Origin: Chitinophaga fulva
Lineage (GTDB): Bacteria; Bacteroidota; Bacteroidia; Chitinophagales; Chitinophagaceae
NCBI RefSeq assembly: GCF_012927205.1
Contig: NZ_JABBGC010000002.1
Span: forward strand, 1,674,001 to 1,738,000
Reading direction: 5' to 3'
Length of the DNA: 64,000 nucleotides
Shown here one piece after another: positions 38,322-47,827 of the stretch. The translations under genes and the position numbers were made by a program. The number at the start of each line of letters is the position of its first letter. Position 1 is the stretch's first letter. The notes beneath the pieces were generated by a model. That model was given only the letters and a program-made list of their open reading frames with translations. It was not told the DNA's origin and made no database searches.

Positions 38322-39545
38322 TTACTGCGTTGAGGTACAATCCGTGAAAGGTAGAATATGTGCCACTCTTCCCGACATTTCTGCTGCCCGCTCCCTCCAA
38401 AGCCTGGCATTATTTGCAGTATTTGCATTCCCTAGCGGGTGTCCCTGATCGTCCAGCACATCAGGGTTAGAATAGTAGTTCACACTGTTGTTGCACATAT
38501 GTGTTGCCCAGTGGCCATTATCATATCCCGCTGCATAGGGCCGTATGCCAGGCTCACAATGGTTGCTTCCTAAATTATGGCCAATTTCATGACGGTAAAC
38601 GGTAGTCCAGTTTGCGCCGGCTACAGCTACCCAACCAGGCATATTTCCGTAGCCTCCCGCTGACCCGGGTGCATTTGTAGGCTGTTGTACCAAACATAGT
38701 AAATCTGCTCCAGTGCTGGCAAGTCCGCTGGCAAACCATGTAGGCCCGTCATCGAGTGCCTGAGGAACCACACCTGGATTATTGGGGTTTGTACCAGTAC
38801 CTACCAAACGTACTCTTACGTTGTCAACCTGGGAATTGGCAAGGCCGTTATTTACCGAAGCCACCATATCATTGGCATATGCAATCAAATTACCTGCTCC
38901 GATACTAGCAACTGCCTGATTAGAATAGCCTACAAATAAATCAATAATATAGATGCCATTACACTGCTCCCCTGCGGCAACAGCCAATTCTGTAGCGGCT
39001 TGTTTCGCGGAACGGGATGCAGGTATAGCGTCTTTTTCGTTCTTCTCAACTGGCTTTATAGCAGACAGCCGGAATGTATTATCCTCTTTTTTAGATAACG
39101 TGTAGTTTACTTTGTCAATACTAAAATCAGCAAAGACAGCATTATTCTTTGGGTCATCCACCAGCGTAAAATTCCGCATCTTCGAGGCCGGGCCTTTTGC
39201 CAGATCATCCTTCACTGTTCCCACATAAATATCCACTCCTCCAAATCCTTTGGATTTAGAAGTGACGGCTACCTGGTAGTTTTTACCTCCGGGCATGTTT
39301 AACTCGAAAGCAGTTGGAATTGCTCCGTTACTGCTCTTATCTCTTTTAAAGCCTAACTCCACCTGGTGAGCGCTGATTTCCATCGCCGTAGGCGTTACCG
39401 ATTTCATCTCTGTAAAAAAAGAAGCTCCTGCTAAGCCAGGGTTCTCATTCTGTACGTTTTTCTTACAGGAGTAAATGACCGCTGAAACCGTTATCAATGC
39501 AGCAGCACTGATGACAGCATTCTTAAATAGTGTTTTTCTTTTCAT
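38322..39545 (-). CDS. Secreted zinc metalloprotease (metzincin, reprolysin-like)
   Basis: A 407-residue lipoprotein (VIYSC, Cys27). The first 190 residues look like a pro/inhibitory region. The catalytic domain has HEIGHNLGSNH at 319-329, a complete metzincin zinc site (three His plus Glu320), followed by an NYYSNPDV segment near the position of the Met-turn. The predicted place is the cell surface or outside. It converges with the SusC/SusD pair, and a shared role in protein degradation is possible but unproven. Confidence 0.88.
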   Translation of the reverse strand: MKRKTLFKNAVISAAALITVSAVIYSCKKNVQNENPGLAGASFFTEMKSVTPTAMEISAHQVELGFKRDKSSNGAIPTAFELNMPGGKNYQVAVTSKSKGFGGVDIYVGTVKDDLAKGPASKMRNFTLVDDPKNNAVFADFSIDKVNYTLSKKEDNTFRLSAIKPVEKNEKDAIPASRSAKQAATELAVAAGEQCNGIYIIDLFVGYSNQAVASIGAGNLIAYANDMVASVNNGLANSQVDNVRVRLVGTGTNPNNPGVVPQALDDGPTWFASGLASTGADLLCLVQQPTNAPGSAGGYGNMPGWVAVAGANWTTVYRHEIGHNLGSNHCEPGIRPYAAGYDNGHWATHMCNNSVNYYSNPDVLDDQGHPLGNANTANNARLWRERAAEMSGRVAHILPFTDCTSTQ

Positions 39546-39592
39546 GGTTATTTATTTTTGAAGGTTAGTTTGCGAATGATCTATGGAGCACT

Positions 39593-39763
39593 TTATTCTC
39601 CACTTTGAGGAATTGTCGTTCGTTCCCAGCCCTGGTCCAGGTGATGCAGATAGCAATAGGCGGCTTCGCTGCTGATTACATTTAGATAATGACTCCAGAG
39701 AGAATAAAAATCGATATGGTATTCATGCCAGTATTTACTGGTTTGCAGATGTGATTCATATAC
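39593..39763 (-). pseudogene. Coding-like remnant upstream of the metalloprotease
   Basis: A 57-codon open frame on the minus strand without a start codon, bounded by a TGA upstream, rich in Tyr, His and Trp (SLWSHYLNVISSEAAYCYLH) and ending GWERTTIPQSGE. The composition looks like real protein, but I recognise no family. It is best read as the 3' end of a lost gene. Confidence 0.35.
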
Positions 39764-40178
39764 TCACCACAGCAAAAAGAGGTTTGAATAGTTTAGCTGA
39801 TTTTACTTACTGTTCACTGATTTGAAAAATTAAAATCCTGTTTGGGTCGATGGGTCGTCATTTAGCATTGCTGATTTCAGGAGGGGCGCATAAACGTTTT
39901 CATTTACACTACAATACTATATTATGTTCACTGCGAATCAAATTTAAGATGGAATCCTTACGATCAATACACCAATATTGATTAAGGCTTTGCAAATATT
40001 AACCCGAAAAAGGAGCAATCAATTACATATTAATGCTGATTTCGGAAATACCTATTCACTGCTGTAAACCGGCCCCACAACATCAATAAAGTAAAATATG
40101 CGTGGACTTACTGCAATTAGTTTTACAATAACAGGTAATATTTCCTTATATTTCTCTTATAAATCCTGCATTGTACTT
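39764..40178. other. Intergenic region before the membrane-bound AraC gene
   Basis: About 415 bp of AT-rich sequence. An ATG at 40098 is in frame with the AraC gene but gives an atypical N-terminus. I see no other gene or clear promoter. Confidence 0.5.
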
Positions 40179-41234
40179 ATGAATATTGGTCAGCAAATAC
40201 TATTCTTTATCAGTTCCCTGGGAGCTTTCAATGGAATGGTGATCAGCTTTTATCTTTTCTTTAGTAAAAGGAAGAAAACACTATCTACCTTATTCCTCTG
40301 TATACTATTGCTGGCGCTTAGTCTTCGGATTATTAAAGCGGTCCTTTTATACTTCGATCACTCGCTACCTAAAATATATGCACAGATAGGGCTATCCGCC
40401 TGCTTTTTGATCGGGCCTTCACTATATTACTTTTTCCGGTCTGCATTGCAAAATGTAACTGTTCTTCCCTCCTCCTGGAAATGGATCTGGGGAGGGCTTC
40501 TGGGAGCTTTGCTATTAACCGGCATCCTTCTCCCTTATCAAACTTATCCTGATCTATGGAAAGAGCCTATTGTTTCCATTATATACTGTCAGTGGGTGAT
40601 ATACCTGGTAGCCACGGGGTTCGTGCTAAAAAATCTGCTAAAAACGCTCTTTGCAAATCCTGCAACACTAACAGAAACAGAAAAATTCTGGCTACTGCTG
40701 TACGGCAGTAACTGCGTGGTTTGTAGTATTTTCATGCTCTCCTGGGCTGGCATCAGCTGTCATCTATACATTAGCGGGCCGGTGTCACTATCTGTTTTAT
40801 TCTACCTGACTATTTTTTATCATTTCCGGGGGAAAAAATCCGATCCTACCCGTTTATTTGTCAAGACCGAAAAAAAGAAAATTGCTGATACAGATGCGAC
40901 TGCGTGGATAGAAAAGCTGGGAAAAATCATACATGATAAGAAGTTGTACCAGGATCCCAATATTAAATTAAACGATGTGGCAAAGGAGGTGAAGATAACG
41001 TCGCATCAGTTATCACAATTATTGAACGATAACCTGGGAAAAAGTTTTTCTACCTACATTAATGAGTACCGGATTCAGGAAGCCTGCAAATTAATTACCA
41101 CTAATACCCATCTTACTTTCGAAGCCATCGGATACGAAGTAGGCTATAATTCGAAGTCAACTTTCTATGCTGCTTTCAGAAAAGTAAAGGACACCACTCC
41201 TGCACTTTACAAGAAATCCTTTGATAATCAATAA
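40179..41234 (+). CDS. AraC family regulator with N-terminal membrane domain
   Basis: A 351-residue protein. The first 220 residues contain about seven hydrophobic segments (FFISSLGAFNGMVISFYLFF onward), and residues 250-350 form the AraC helix-turn-helix pair (IKLNDVAKEVKITSHQLSQL, then LTFEAIGYEVGYNSKSTFY). This membrane-AraC layout is common in Bacteroidota. I prefer the ATG at 40179 over the one at 40098. The barrel gene 95 bp downstream on the same strand is a likely target. Confidence 0.88.
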   Translation: MNIGQQILFFISSLGAFNGMVISFYLFFSKRKKTLSTLFLCILLLALSLRIIKAVLLYFDHSLPKIYAQIGLSACFLIGPSLYYFFRSALQNVTVLPSSWKWIWGGLLGALLLTGILLPYQTYPDLWKEPIVSIIYCQWVIYLVATGFVLKNLLKTLFANPATLTETEKFWLLLYGSNCVVCSIFMLSWAGISCHLYISGPVSLSVLFYLTIFYHFRGKKSDPTRLFVKTEKKKIADTDATAWIEKLGKIIHDKKLYQDPNIKLNDVAKEVKITSHQLSQLLNDNLGKSFSTYINEYRIQEACKLITTNTHLTFEAIGYEVGYNSKSTFYAAFRKVKDTTPALYKKSFDNQ

Positions 41235-41329
41235 TCTACAGTTCGGATTTATAAATCCGAACGCCTGATTTGGCAATATCAGACTGCCCCTGTGCACTCC
41301 CTTTTTAGGTTTGCGGGAAACCGTTACAG

Positions 41330-43720
41330 ATGACAAAATTTAGCCTGACGTTCTGTTTGCTGATCTGCCTATCATTTCTTGCTACTGCCCAAAAAACCAT
41401 CAAAGGGAAAATATTGGATAACCAAACACGCCAGTCCCTGGGGTATGTTACGGTTAGTTTACTATCCCCTGACTCCGCTTTTATCACAGGACAGACGACA
41501 GATACCGCCGGCATCTTCCGGTTATCCAATCTGCAGAACGGCCGATATACCTTATTACTGTCTTTTTTTGGATATAGTAAGTTTTATCAGGATGTGATAC
41601 TGGACAATACCGGAGGAAGCAACCTGGATCTGGGCACCATTGCGCTAACAACTATACCCAGTCAATTAAACGAAGTCATTGTAACCGGAGAAAAACCAAT
41701 GTTGCAGCGACGGGCAGATAAACTGATCTTACATGTTTCCGGCAACCCATTGTTCGCTGCGTCCGCTAATACGTTCGATATCCTGAAGAAAATACCAGGT
41801 CTGCAAATAAATGCCGATGGCTCCCTTCAAATGACCGGAGGCAGTGCCCCCACTATATTCATTGACGGGAAACAGGTACCTATGAGTCCGGAGGAACTAC
41901 AAAATTATCTGGCCGGCCTTGCGCCTGAAATGATAGCATCTGTTGAAGTAGTCAACAATCCTTCTTCCAAATACAATGGTGAACATAAAAGTATTATTGA
42001 TATCCGCCTGAAACGTGACCGCACTTTAGGATGGAAAGGTAACATCAGTAGTAATATCCAGCAAAATGCCTATACACTGGCGGATAACAACCTGCTGCTG
42101 ACCTACAAGACAAAAAAACTCTCCTACACGGCCCGGCTGGGATATACTGCAGGAACAAGTATTTACAGATATTCGGCCCTGCAACATCTGGCTAATACGA
42201 ATATCATGGCTACCCAAAACAACGCTCCCACCAACAATAACAACTTTAATTATCAGCTTGGAGCTGATTATAATTTTTCTAAAACACATCACATAGAAAT
42301 CATAGGACGCACATATCAGTCGAATCGTCACGTCAATTCCTTTAACACGCTCCACACAACAGATGCTGCTGCTCAGCAACCGGTATCAGATATCTATACG
42401 TTCAATAACGCCACTCCCCGGCAACGGACGTATGCTGTCTATCTTAATTATAACGGAAAGCCGGGTAAAAACCAGCTGGAAATACTTTCCTCGCTGTTAA
42501 AGATCAGTAACCGTCAAAACGAGGATATACAGACGAAAAACCTTGATGGGCACCGTCTTCTCGATTACTGGAAAACGGACCTGGAAAATGATATCCTGAT
42601 ACACGCTGTACAGGCAGACCTTTCCGGCAATCTGGGAAAAGGGAAATGGAGTACCGGCGCCAGGTTTGCCTCTACCACTACCAACAATCAATTGCGTTAC
42701 GACACGCTCAATACGTTGTTCGTTTTTGTACCGGATAGCAGTCGCTCCAATAGCTTTCAGTATGATGAATACGTTACAGCAGCATATGTAGCATACGAAA
42801 GAACGATGAATAAATGGAGTTATAGTGCCAGCCTACGTGCAGAACATACCCATAGCACCGGCAATGCCATGACCCAACACCTGCTGACCAGCAGGGATTA
42901 CCTGACCTGGTTGCCTTCCTTTAGTTTTACTTTTCCGTTGGAACATGCGCAGCAATTACATGTGTCTTATAGTCGTCGTATTACCCGGCCCAACTTTGCC
43001 CAACTAAACCCTTTCCGGTTTTATAATAGTCCGCTTAATTATTTCGTCGGAAATCCCTATTTGCAGCCCTCCAAAACGGATATGCTAAGCCTCGCCTATA
43101 GCCGGCACGATCTCAGTGTTACACTATTCGCAGGCAGGGAAACGGACCCAATGGGGCGCTATCCTGAATACAACCCCGTTACTAATGTGCTGGAATATCT
43201 CGGCCGTAACCTGCCCTACAATGATTTCGGTGGTATAGAAGTCAGTCTTCCCCTGACCATTAACCGCTGGTGGAATATGAATAACAATATCAGAGGTAAC
43301 TATAAAAAAGAGGTAACACCTTATCATGATAAAGTGTATGCTATTCCCATATTTGATTATACACTTTCGGGCAGCCAGGTATTCAGTTTGCCGAAAGGTA
43401 TCACATTCGATATTTCCTATCTCTATCGTTCCGCTACCGGGAATAGTTTATATACCTTCAAGCCGATGGGAAGCCTGGACCTGGGCATCCGGAAAAGTTG
43501 GCTGAAAGGAAAACTCAATTCCAGATTCAATTTTTATGATGTATTTGATACCTATCGTTACCAGCTGACATTCCGGGAGAAAATGATCATCAATAACCAG
43601 CTACAGCATTGGTATGGCAACCATAAAATGGCATTAACACTGAATTATAGTTTCGGAAAATCTACCCACACCAGTAAAGGTGAAAGTAAAAATGATGAAG
43701 AAAAAAGGGCGGGCATGTAA
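41330..43720 (+). CDS. Outer-membrane beta-barrel protein, TonB-receptor-like
   Basis: A 796-residue protein with a signal peptide (FLATAQ, cleavage after about 20). A carboxypeptidase-regulatory-like domain spans 22-105. A plug-like section follows (LNEVIVTGEKPMLQRRADKL to about 220, with NNPSSKYNGEHKSIIDI), then a barrel of the Bacteroidota outer-membrane barrel family (PF14905 type). It is shorter than SusC and has no SusD partner. The ligand is unknown. It may be controlled by the AraC protein encoded just upstream. Confidence 0.88.
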   Translation: MTKFSLTFCLLICLSFLATAQKTIKGKILDNQTRQSLGYVTVSLLSPDSAFITGQTTDTAGIFRLSNLQNGRYTLLLSFFGYSKFYQDVILDNTGGSNLDLGTIALTTIPSQLNEVIVTGEKPMLQRRADKLILHVSGNPLFAASANTFDILKKIPGLQINADGSLQMTGGSAPTIFIDGKQVPMSPEELQNYLAGLAPEMIASVEVVNNPSSKYNGEHKSIIDIRLKRDRTLGWKGNISSNIQQNAYTLADNNLLLTYKTKKLSYTARLGYTAGTSIYRYSALQHLANTNIMATQNNAPTNNNNFNYQLGADYNFSKTHHIEIIGRTYQSNRHVNSFNTLHTTDAAAQQPVSDIYTFNNATPRQRTYAVYLNYNGKPGKNQLEILSSLLKISNRQNEDIQTKNLDGHRLLDYWKTDLENDILIHAVQADLSGNLGKGKWSTGARFASTTTNNQLRYDTLNTLFVFVPDSSRSNSFQYDEYVTAAYVAYERTMNKWSYSASLRAEHTHSTGNAMTQHLLTSRDYLTWLPSFSFTFPLEHAQQLHVSYSRRITRPNFAQLNPFRFYNSPLNYFVGNPYLQPSKTDMLSLAYSRHDLSVTLFAGRETDPMGRYPEYNPVTNVLEYLGRNLPYNDFGGIEVSLPLTINRWWNMNNNIRGNYKKEVTPYHDKVYAIPIFDYTLSGSQVFSLPKGITFDISYLYRSATGNSLYTFKPMGSLDLGIRKSWLKGKLNSRFNFYDVFDTYRYQLTFREKMIINNQLQHWYGNHKMALTLNYSFGKSTHTSKGESKNDEEKRAGM

Positions 43721-43916
43721 TTATTTCAATGCAGCACGTACTTCATAAAATGTATTTTTTAAAATTGTCGTATTCGTACTATCTGGAATTTACGGTTGTA
43801 TCTACTTTTAATAAAAATATTCTTGTAACCCAACTACGTCTGGTAGGCCCTATTTACATATAAAAAACTTCAGGCTGCACTATATGCTGACCAATAGTTA
43901 ACTAACAAATATATAC

Positions 43917-45344
43917 ATGAAAACTTCAAAAGGCAATCTGATCGCCCGCATTCAGAAGCAACCCAATTTTTTGACCTTTAAAAACCTATTTGTATGCGGC
44001 TTGGCCGCATTGTTAACCGTTACCGGCTGTAAAAAAACAGCACTGGACAAGGGAGAAGGCCCACTCACTCACCCCAGATCAGCCGGAGATGGGAAAAATG
44101 ATCTGCTGGGATATGGATATGATGTGACCGGTGAATATGCCAATTCAAGTGCTTCCACCTACTCAGTTTTCAACGCAGATGCTTTAAAGAGAGATTACCC
44201 GACGAGAGTCGAGTGGGACTTATCAAGCAAACAAGAAGGTATATTAACTTCGGGGGAAGATGCCGAATCCTACCTAAAAAAAAGAGCGTTGAAAGTAAGT
44301 AGCACCGTGGGCGTCAGCGCTTTCAAAGCCACCATCACTGCTTCCTTTTCAAGTAGTGATGCATTTTCCTCCAAATACGTTTACAGCAGTTTTAATTTGA
44401 TTATTCAACAAAAAAGAGCAAAGATAAATGCAGATATCACCTTATTGAAACAATACCTGCAACCAACATTTATTGCTGATGTTAAAAACAACTCAGCACA
44501 GGCAATTGTCGACAAATATGGTACGCATGTACTCACTGATATTATTTTAGGCGCCAAACTAGAAGTTATGTATCGCTCAGAAACCGTCAAGGAAGATCGC
44601 GCACAGGCTGCATCCGCCGGAGTTGATGTTGGGGTGGGCAAAGTCTTCAGTATAAATACCGGCTTTAATTATTCTGACAGCTCAACTAAATCAAATTACG
44701 GTCAAAGCCTGCATTATAAAACCTATGGCGGCGAGCCATCCAAAAGCCTGATTGGAGATATCTCTATAGGTACAGACATCCCCAAAGTCAACGTGAAAGA
44801 CTGGCAAGCAAGTTCCTCACTGGATAATGCCGAGCTAATTGATTTCGGCCCCAATGGATTGGTCCCACTTTATGAATTTATCGACGATCCAATCAAGAAA
44901 GAGGCCGTAAAAACTTACATTGCCCAATACCTGAAAGCAAATCAGGTAGTTTTGATAAATGAAGTGTACGCCCGGTTCACCTACGAAAACGCTCATACAT
45001 CTTCAAATGGCAGCCGGTTAGCGGATGTATACATCAGATTGTATGACAGGGATAAAAAAACGCTTAAGGCCACCCCCACTGACCTTGCAGTGAATGTAGT
45101 CTCCGAATGGAACTTCCAGGGTCCCTATAAACAAAACGAAGATCCCAGTTGGTTTGAAACTCATGGACTATACTTTTTTAGTATAAAGGTACCTGCCGGT
45201 CAAAACTCGGTTTTGTATGCGAAAGATTGTGGAGTCTATTCCAGCGGAAAAGGAACATGGGGAGCATTCCCGATCTGGGCCTATTTTGTTGCTTTACGAG
45301 GCAATGGATACCAACCTCTCAATGACACTAATCCATGGCAATAG
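43917..45344 (+). CDS. MACPF-domain lipoprotein (membrane attack complex/perforin family)
   Basis: A 475-residue lipoprotein (VTGC, Cys38). The MACPF signature YGTHV is at 201-205, followed by an ILGAK stretch. Ser/Thr/Ala-rich segments at about 125-175 and 225-275 match the two transmembrane-hairpin clusters that unfold in pores. A separate C-terminal domain (about 345-475) may bind the target. Bacteroidales MACPF proteins (BSAPs) are secreted antimicrobials that kill related strains, so a toxin role is a fair hypothesis. The next gene overlaps it by 10 bp, and a 24-bp inverted repeat follows the stop. Confidence 0.88.
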   Translation: MKTSKGNLIARIQKQPNFLTFKNLFVCGLAALLTVTGCKKTALDKGEGPLTHPRSAGDGKNDLLGYGYDVTGEYANSSASTYSVFNADALKRDYPTRVEWDLSSKQEGILTSGEDAESYLKKRALKVSSTVGVSAFKATITASFSSSDAFSSKYVYSSFNLIIQQKRAKINADITLLKQYLQPTFIADVKNNSAQAIVDKYGTHVLTDIILGAKLEVMYRSETVKEDRAQAASAGVDVGVGKVFSINTGFNYSDSSTKSNYGQSLHYKTYGGEPSKSLIGDISIGTDIPKVNVKDWQASSSLDNAELIDFGPNGLVPLYEFIDDPIKKEAVKTYIAQYLKANQVVLINEVYARFTYENAHTSSNGSRLADVYIRLYDRDKKTLKATPTDLAVNVVSEWNFQGPYKQNEDPSWFETHGLYFFSIKVPAGQNSVLYAKDCGVYSSGKGTWGAFPIWAYFVALRGNGYQPLNDTNPWQ

Positions 45345-46294
45345 ATATTTGTCCGGAATCCAGACTTGTATTTTTCAGGAACACATATCACCAGGTGGTA
45401 TGTGTTCTTGAAAAATATTCAAAAAGCCTTGGAATTGCCATATCTGCAATTCTCTTGTTTTTAAACGCAAACGGGCAATCAGGCAAGAAGCTAAAATACT
45501 CCATGCAACTTGGTTATCACCAGGAAGACTTCCGATGGTCGATTGCCGGAAATACTGAAGGAACCAATCCTAACGTATATTCAGAGTTAATTTGGAAGAA
45601 TATGTCCGCCCCTACATTCTCGGCTGAGATAGAATGGAACCCGATAAGTAGAATAGTGGTCCTTTCTGATCTCCATATTTCCCAAATTATTACCGGCAAG
45701 GTCTCAGATAAAGATTATCTCGGAGACAATCGTACACATAATTCCTACAGCAGGATGTTCGAGGCTAACAAAGGGAATATACAGGCATATGATTTAATGA
45801 TTGGGTACAGGCTTCTTTCTTCCGACCATTTTATGCTAACAGCAGCCCTGGGATATTCCATCCAGGCCCAACGATTATGGATGCTGAAGGAATCTGAAAA
45901 TCTGCATTCAACCTACATTACTAACTGGCATGGTTTTAATTTCAGGTTGGCTACATATTTACCTGTAAATAAAACGCTTGGTATTTCCAACCGGGCTACT
46001 GCCGAAATGTTCCGATTTAATGCACGTGCGAATTGGAATCTCGTTGATAATTTTCAGCATCCCCTAAGCTTTGAAGATGTCGCCAACGGATTTGGGATAA
46101 AAGAAGATTTTAGGCTGGAACTTCAATTAAACTCCGCAATCAATCTGAATATGGGAGGAGTATATTATCATGCCTGTGCCGGCAAAGGGACAGACAAGCT
46201 GTTTCTTTCCAACGGAACAGTGGCTACAACTCAATTTAATGGAGCGGTAAGGAGCTATTTCCAGGCAACAACCGGTATACGATTCTCACTGTAG
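45335..46294 (+). CDS. Outer-membrane beta-barrel protein, partner of the MACPF gene
   Basis: A 319-codon frame. After a hydrophobic signal-like section (SLGIAISAILLFLNANGQS) it shows alternating strands rich in Tyr and Trp (MQLGYHQEDFRWSIAG, FMLTAALGYSIQAQ) and ends with RSYFQATTGIRFSL, a beta-barrel C-terminus. I recognise no named family; the start of the barrel loosely recalls omptin-like barrels. The first ATG overlaps the MACPF stop by 10 bp, but a strong hairpin lies between that ATG and the signal peptide. The true start may therefore be a GTG at 45395 or nearby. The close link suggests a function tied to the MACPF protein, such as export, anchoring or self-protection. Confidence 0.7.
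   Translation: MAIDICPESRLVFFRNTYHQVVCVLEKYSKSLGIAISAILLFLNANGQSGKKLKYSMQLGYHQEDFRWSIAGNTEGTNPNVYSELIWKNMSAPTFSAEIEWNPISRIVVLSDLHISQIITGKVSDKDYLGDNRTHNSYSRMFEANKGNIQAYDLMIGYRLLSSDHFMLTAALGYSIQAQRLWMLKESENLHSTYITNWHGFNFRLATYLPVNKTLGISNRATAEMFRFNARANWNLVDNFQHPLSFEDVANGFGIKEDFRLELQLNSAINLNMGGVYYHACAGKGTDKLFLSNGTVATTQFNGAVRSYFQATTGIRFSL
45368..45418 (+). promoter_or_regulatory. Near-perfect 24-bp inverted repeat between MACPF and its partner
   Basis: Bases 45368-45391 pair with 45395-45418, leaving a 3-nt loop and three G-T pairs. The repeat lies 24 bp past the MACPF stop and inside the 5' part of the next open frame. In RNA it would form a very stable hairpin. It could terminate or attenuate transcription, or hide the next gene's start. 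No T run follows on the plus strand. Confidence 0.65.
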
Positions 46295-46827
46295 CTGTAA
46301 AATCCTGACAGTACCTCCGTTCAGTTAATAAATGAGCAATAAAATTACAGAAATTAAATTTTTTCCTTTTGAAAATCAACAATAATTAGCAATCTTTGTT
46401 TTGTATATGAGTCATACCAAGAATCTTTAGTCCCTATTTAGTAGATTTGTTAGCTGAGAATAGATACCCTGAAAATTTACCTTTTAAATGTTACAAAAAA
46501 GAATGACTGTATTTAGTGGCTACTCACTGAAAAGCGCTAAATATCATGTATGGGATGTGTTGTAGAAATTCTAATGTATTAATTTTAAATCAAGTGGTTT
46601 ATTGGCGTCCCCGTTTGGTGTGCCGATGTAATATCCAACACTATGAAACCCGTTTCCCAAAAACTATCGTATCTCCCGCTGACGCTGTTTGTACTCAGAC
46701 GGCCACCTACCAGGAAAGCGCATGGTGATTTTGCCTTGGATTGGATGAGCAGGTATGGTGTCTGAATTTAAACAAATATTATTCTTTAATTCATCATTAA
46801 CTAATCATATCACTAAAATCTTTGGCT
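46295..46827. other. Intergenic region without a supported gene
   Basis: About 530 bp of AT-rich sequence. A 40-codon frame at 46643-46765 and a 60-codon frame at 46546-46728 overlap and lack any recognisable feature. I see nothing convincing here. Confidence 0.5.
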
Positions 46828-47793
46828 ATGACAAAGAGCATATTTTCGTTTTCTATTATTGCACTTTTGACGGCATGTAATCTGCCAACAGAGAAAAAAC
46901 AACAAGTCTCTGGTAACGGCGAGATTGCAACACAAGTGGTAGAGCCAGCGGTTCCACCCGCAGGATTTAAAGATGCGTCTGCAATGGTAAATGGTGTAAA
47001 CATCCACTACGTCATCGGAGGTCAGGGAGAGCCCCTGCTACTCGTTCACGGGTTTGGTCAGAACTGGTATATGTGGAATCGTTTACTGCCCGAGCTTTCC
47101 AAATCTTTTACCGTGATCGCTCCTGATCTGCGGGGCGTTGGTAAAAGTGATAAACCTGCGTCAGGATATGACAAAAAAACGATGGCTGCAGACATGCATG
47201 CGCTCATGAAAAAACTGGGCTACAACAATATTAATCTTGCAGGACATGACATCGGGCTGATGGTGGCATATGCCTATTGTGCACAGTTTGGAGAGGATGT
47301 AAAAAAGGTGGCGCTCATGGATGCCCTTATACCGGGCGTTGACCCAGTATGGACTCAATCTAAAAACTCTTTATGGTGGTTTGGGTTCTTTGCCTGGCCG
47401 GCATCAGGAGAATTAGTCAGTGGAAAGGAAAAACTATTTCTTATCAGCTTCTGGCCGGTAGTAGGCCATGTCAAAGATGCTTTCACGCCTGAAGAAGTCA
47501 ATGAATTTGTCTGGGCTTACTCCCAACAGGGGGCGACCCAGGGAGCCTTTCAGTGGTTTGGAAACTTCGAACAGGATGCGAAGGACAACCGGGAATTTAT
47601 GAAACATAAGTTAAGTATACCCTTACTCGCGATGTCTGGTGAATTTAGTGCAGCACCTTATTTTGTAGATCACTGCCGTCTTGTTGCCTCCAACGTAAAA
47701 GAGTCAGTTATTAAAGGGGCAGGTCATTGGTTGGTGCAGGAGAATACCGCCCAGGTTCAGCATGATCTTTCAGCCTTTTTCAAAGATAAATGA
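46828..47793 (+). CDS. Alpha/beta hydrolase lipoprotein (epoxide hydrolase/haloalkane dehalogenase-like)
   Basis: A 321-residue protein from the ATG at 46828 (an upstream TTG is unlikely). It has a lipoprotein signal (LLTAC, Cys17), the oxyanion motif HGFGQNW (74-80), DLRGVGKSDKP (100-110), a nucleophile elbow GHDIG with Asp141, and the late catalytic His in GAGHWLVQE. An Asp nucleophile, not Ser, points to epoxide hydrolase or dehalogenase chemistry. A secreted cupin follows after 34 bp, suggesting an operon. The substrate is unknown. Confidence 0.88.
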   Translation: MTKSIFSFSIIALLTACNLPTEKKQQVSGNGEIATQVVEPAVPPAGFKDASAMVNGVNIHYVIGGQGEPLLLVHGFGQNWYMWNRLLPELSKSFTVIAPDLRGVGKSDKPASGYDKKTMAADMHALMKKLGYNNINLAGHDIGLMVAYAYCAQFGEDVKKVALMDALIPGVDPVWTQSKNSLWWFGFFAWPASGELVSGKEKLFLISFWPVVGHVKDAFTPEEVNEFVWAYSQQGATQGAFQWFGNFEQDAKDNREFMKHKLSIPLLAMSGEFSAAPYFVDHCRLVASNVKESVIKGAGHWLVQENTAQVQHDLSAFFKDK

Positions 47794-47827
47794 CAACTTA
47801 TTCCTCATCATTCAAAAGTCAACATTA

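Noticed and set aside
46643..46765. A 40-residue frame beginning MKPVSQKLSYLPLTLF
   Set aside because: It is short, has no promoter or known relatives, and overlaps another frame; evidence is not enough for a gene.
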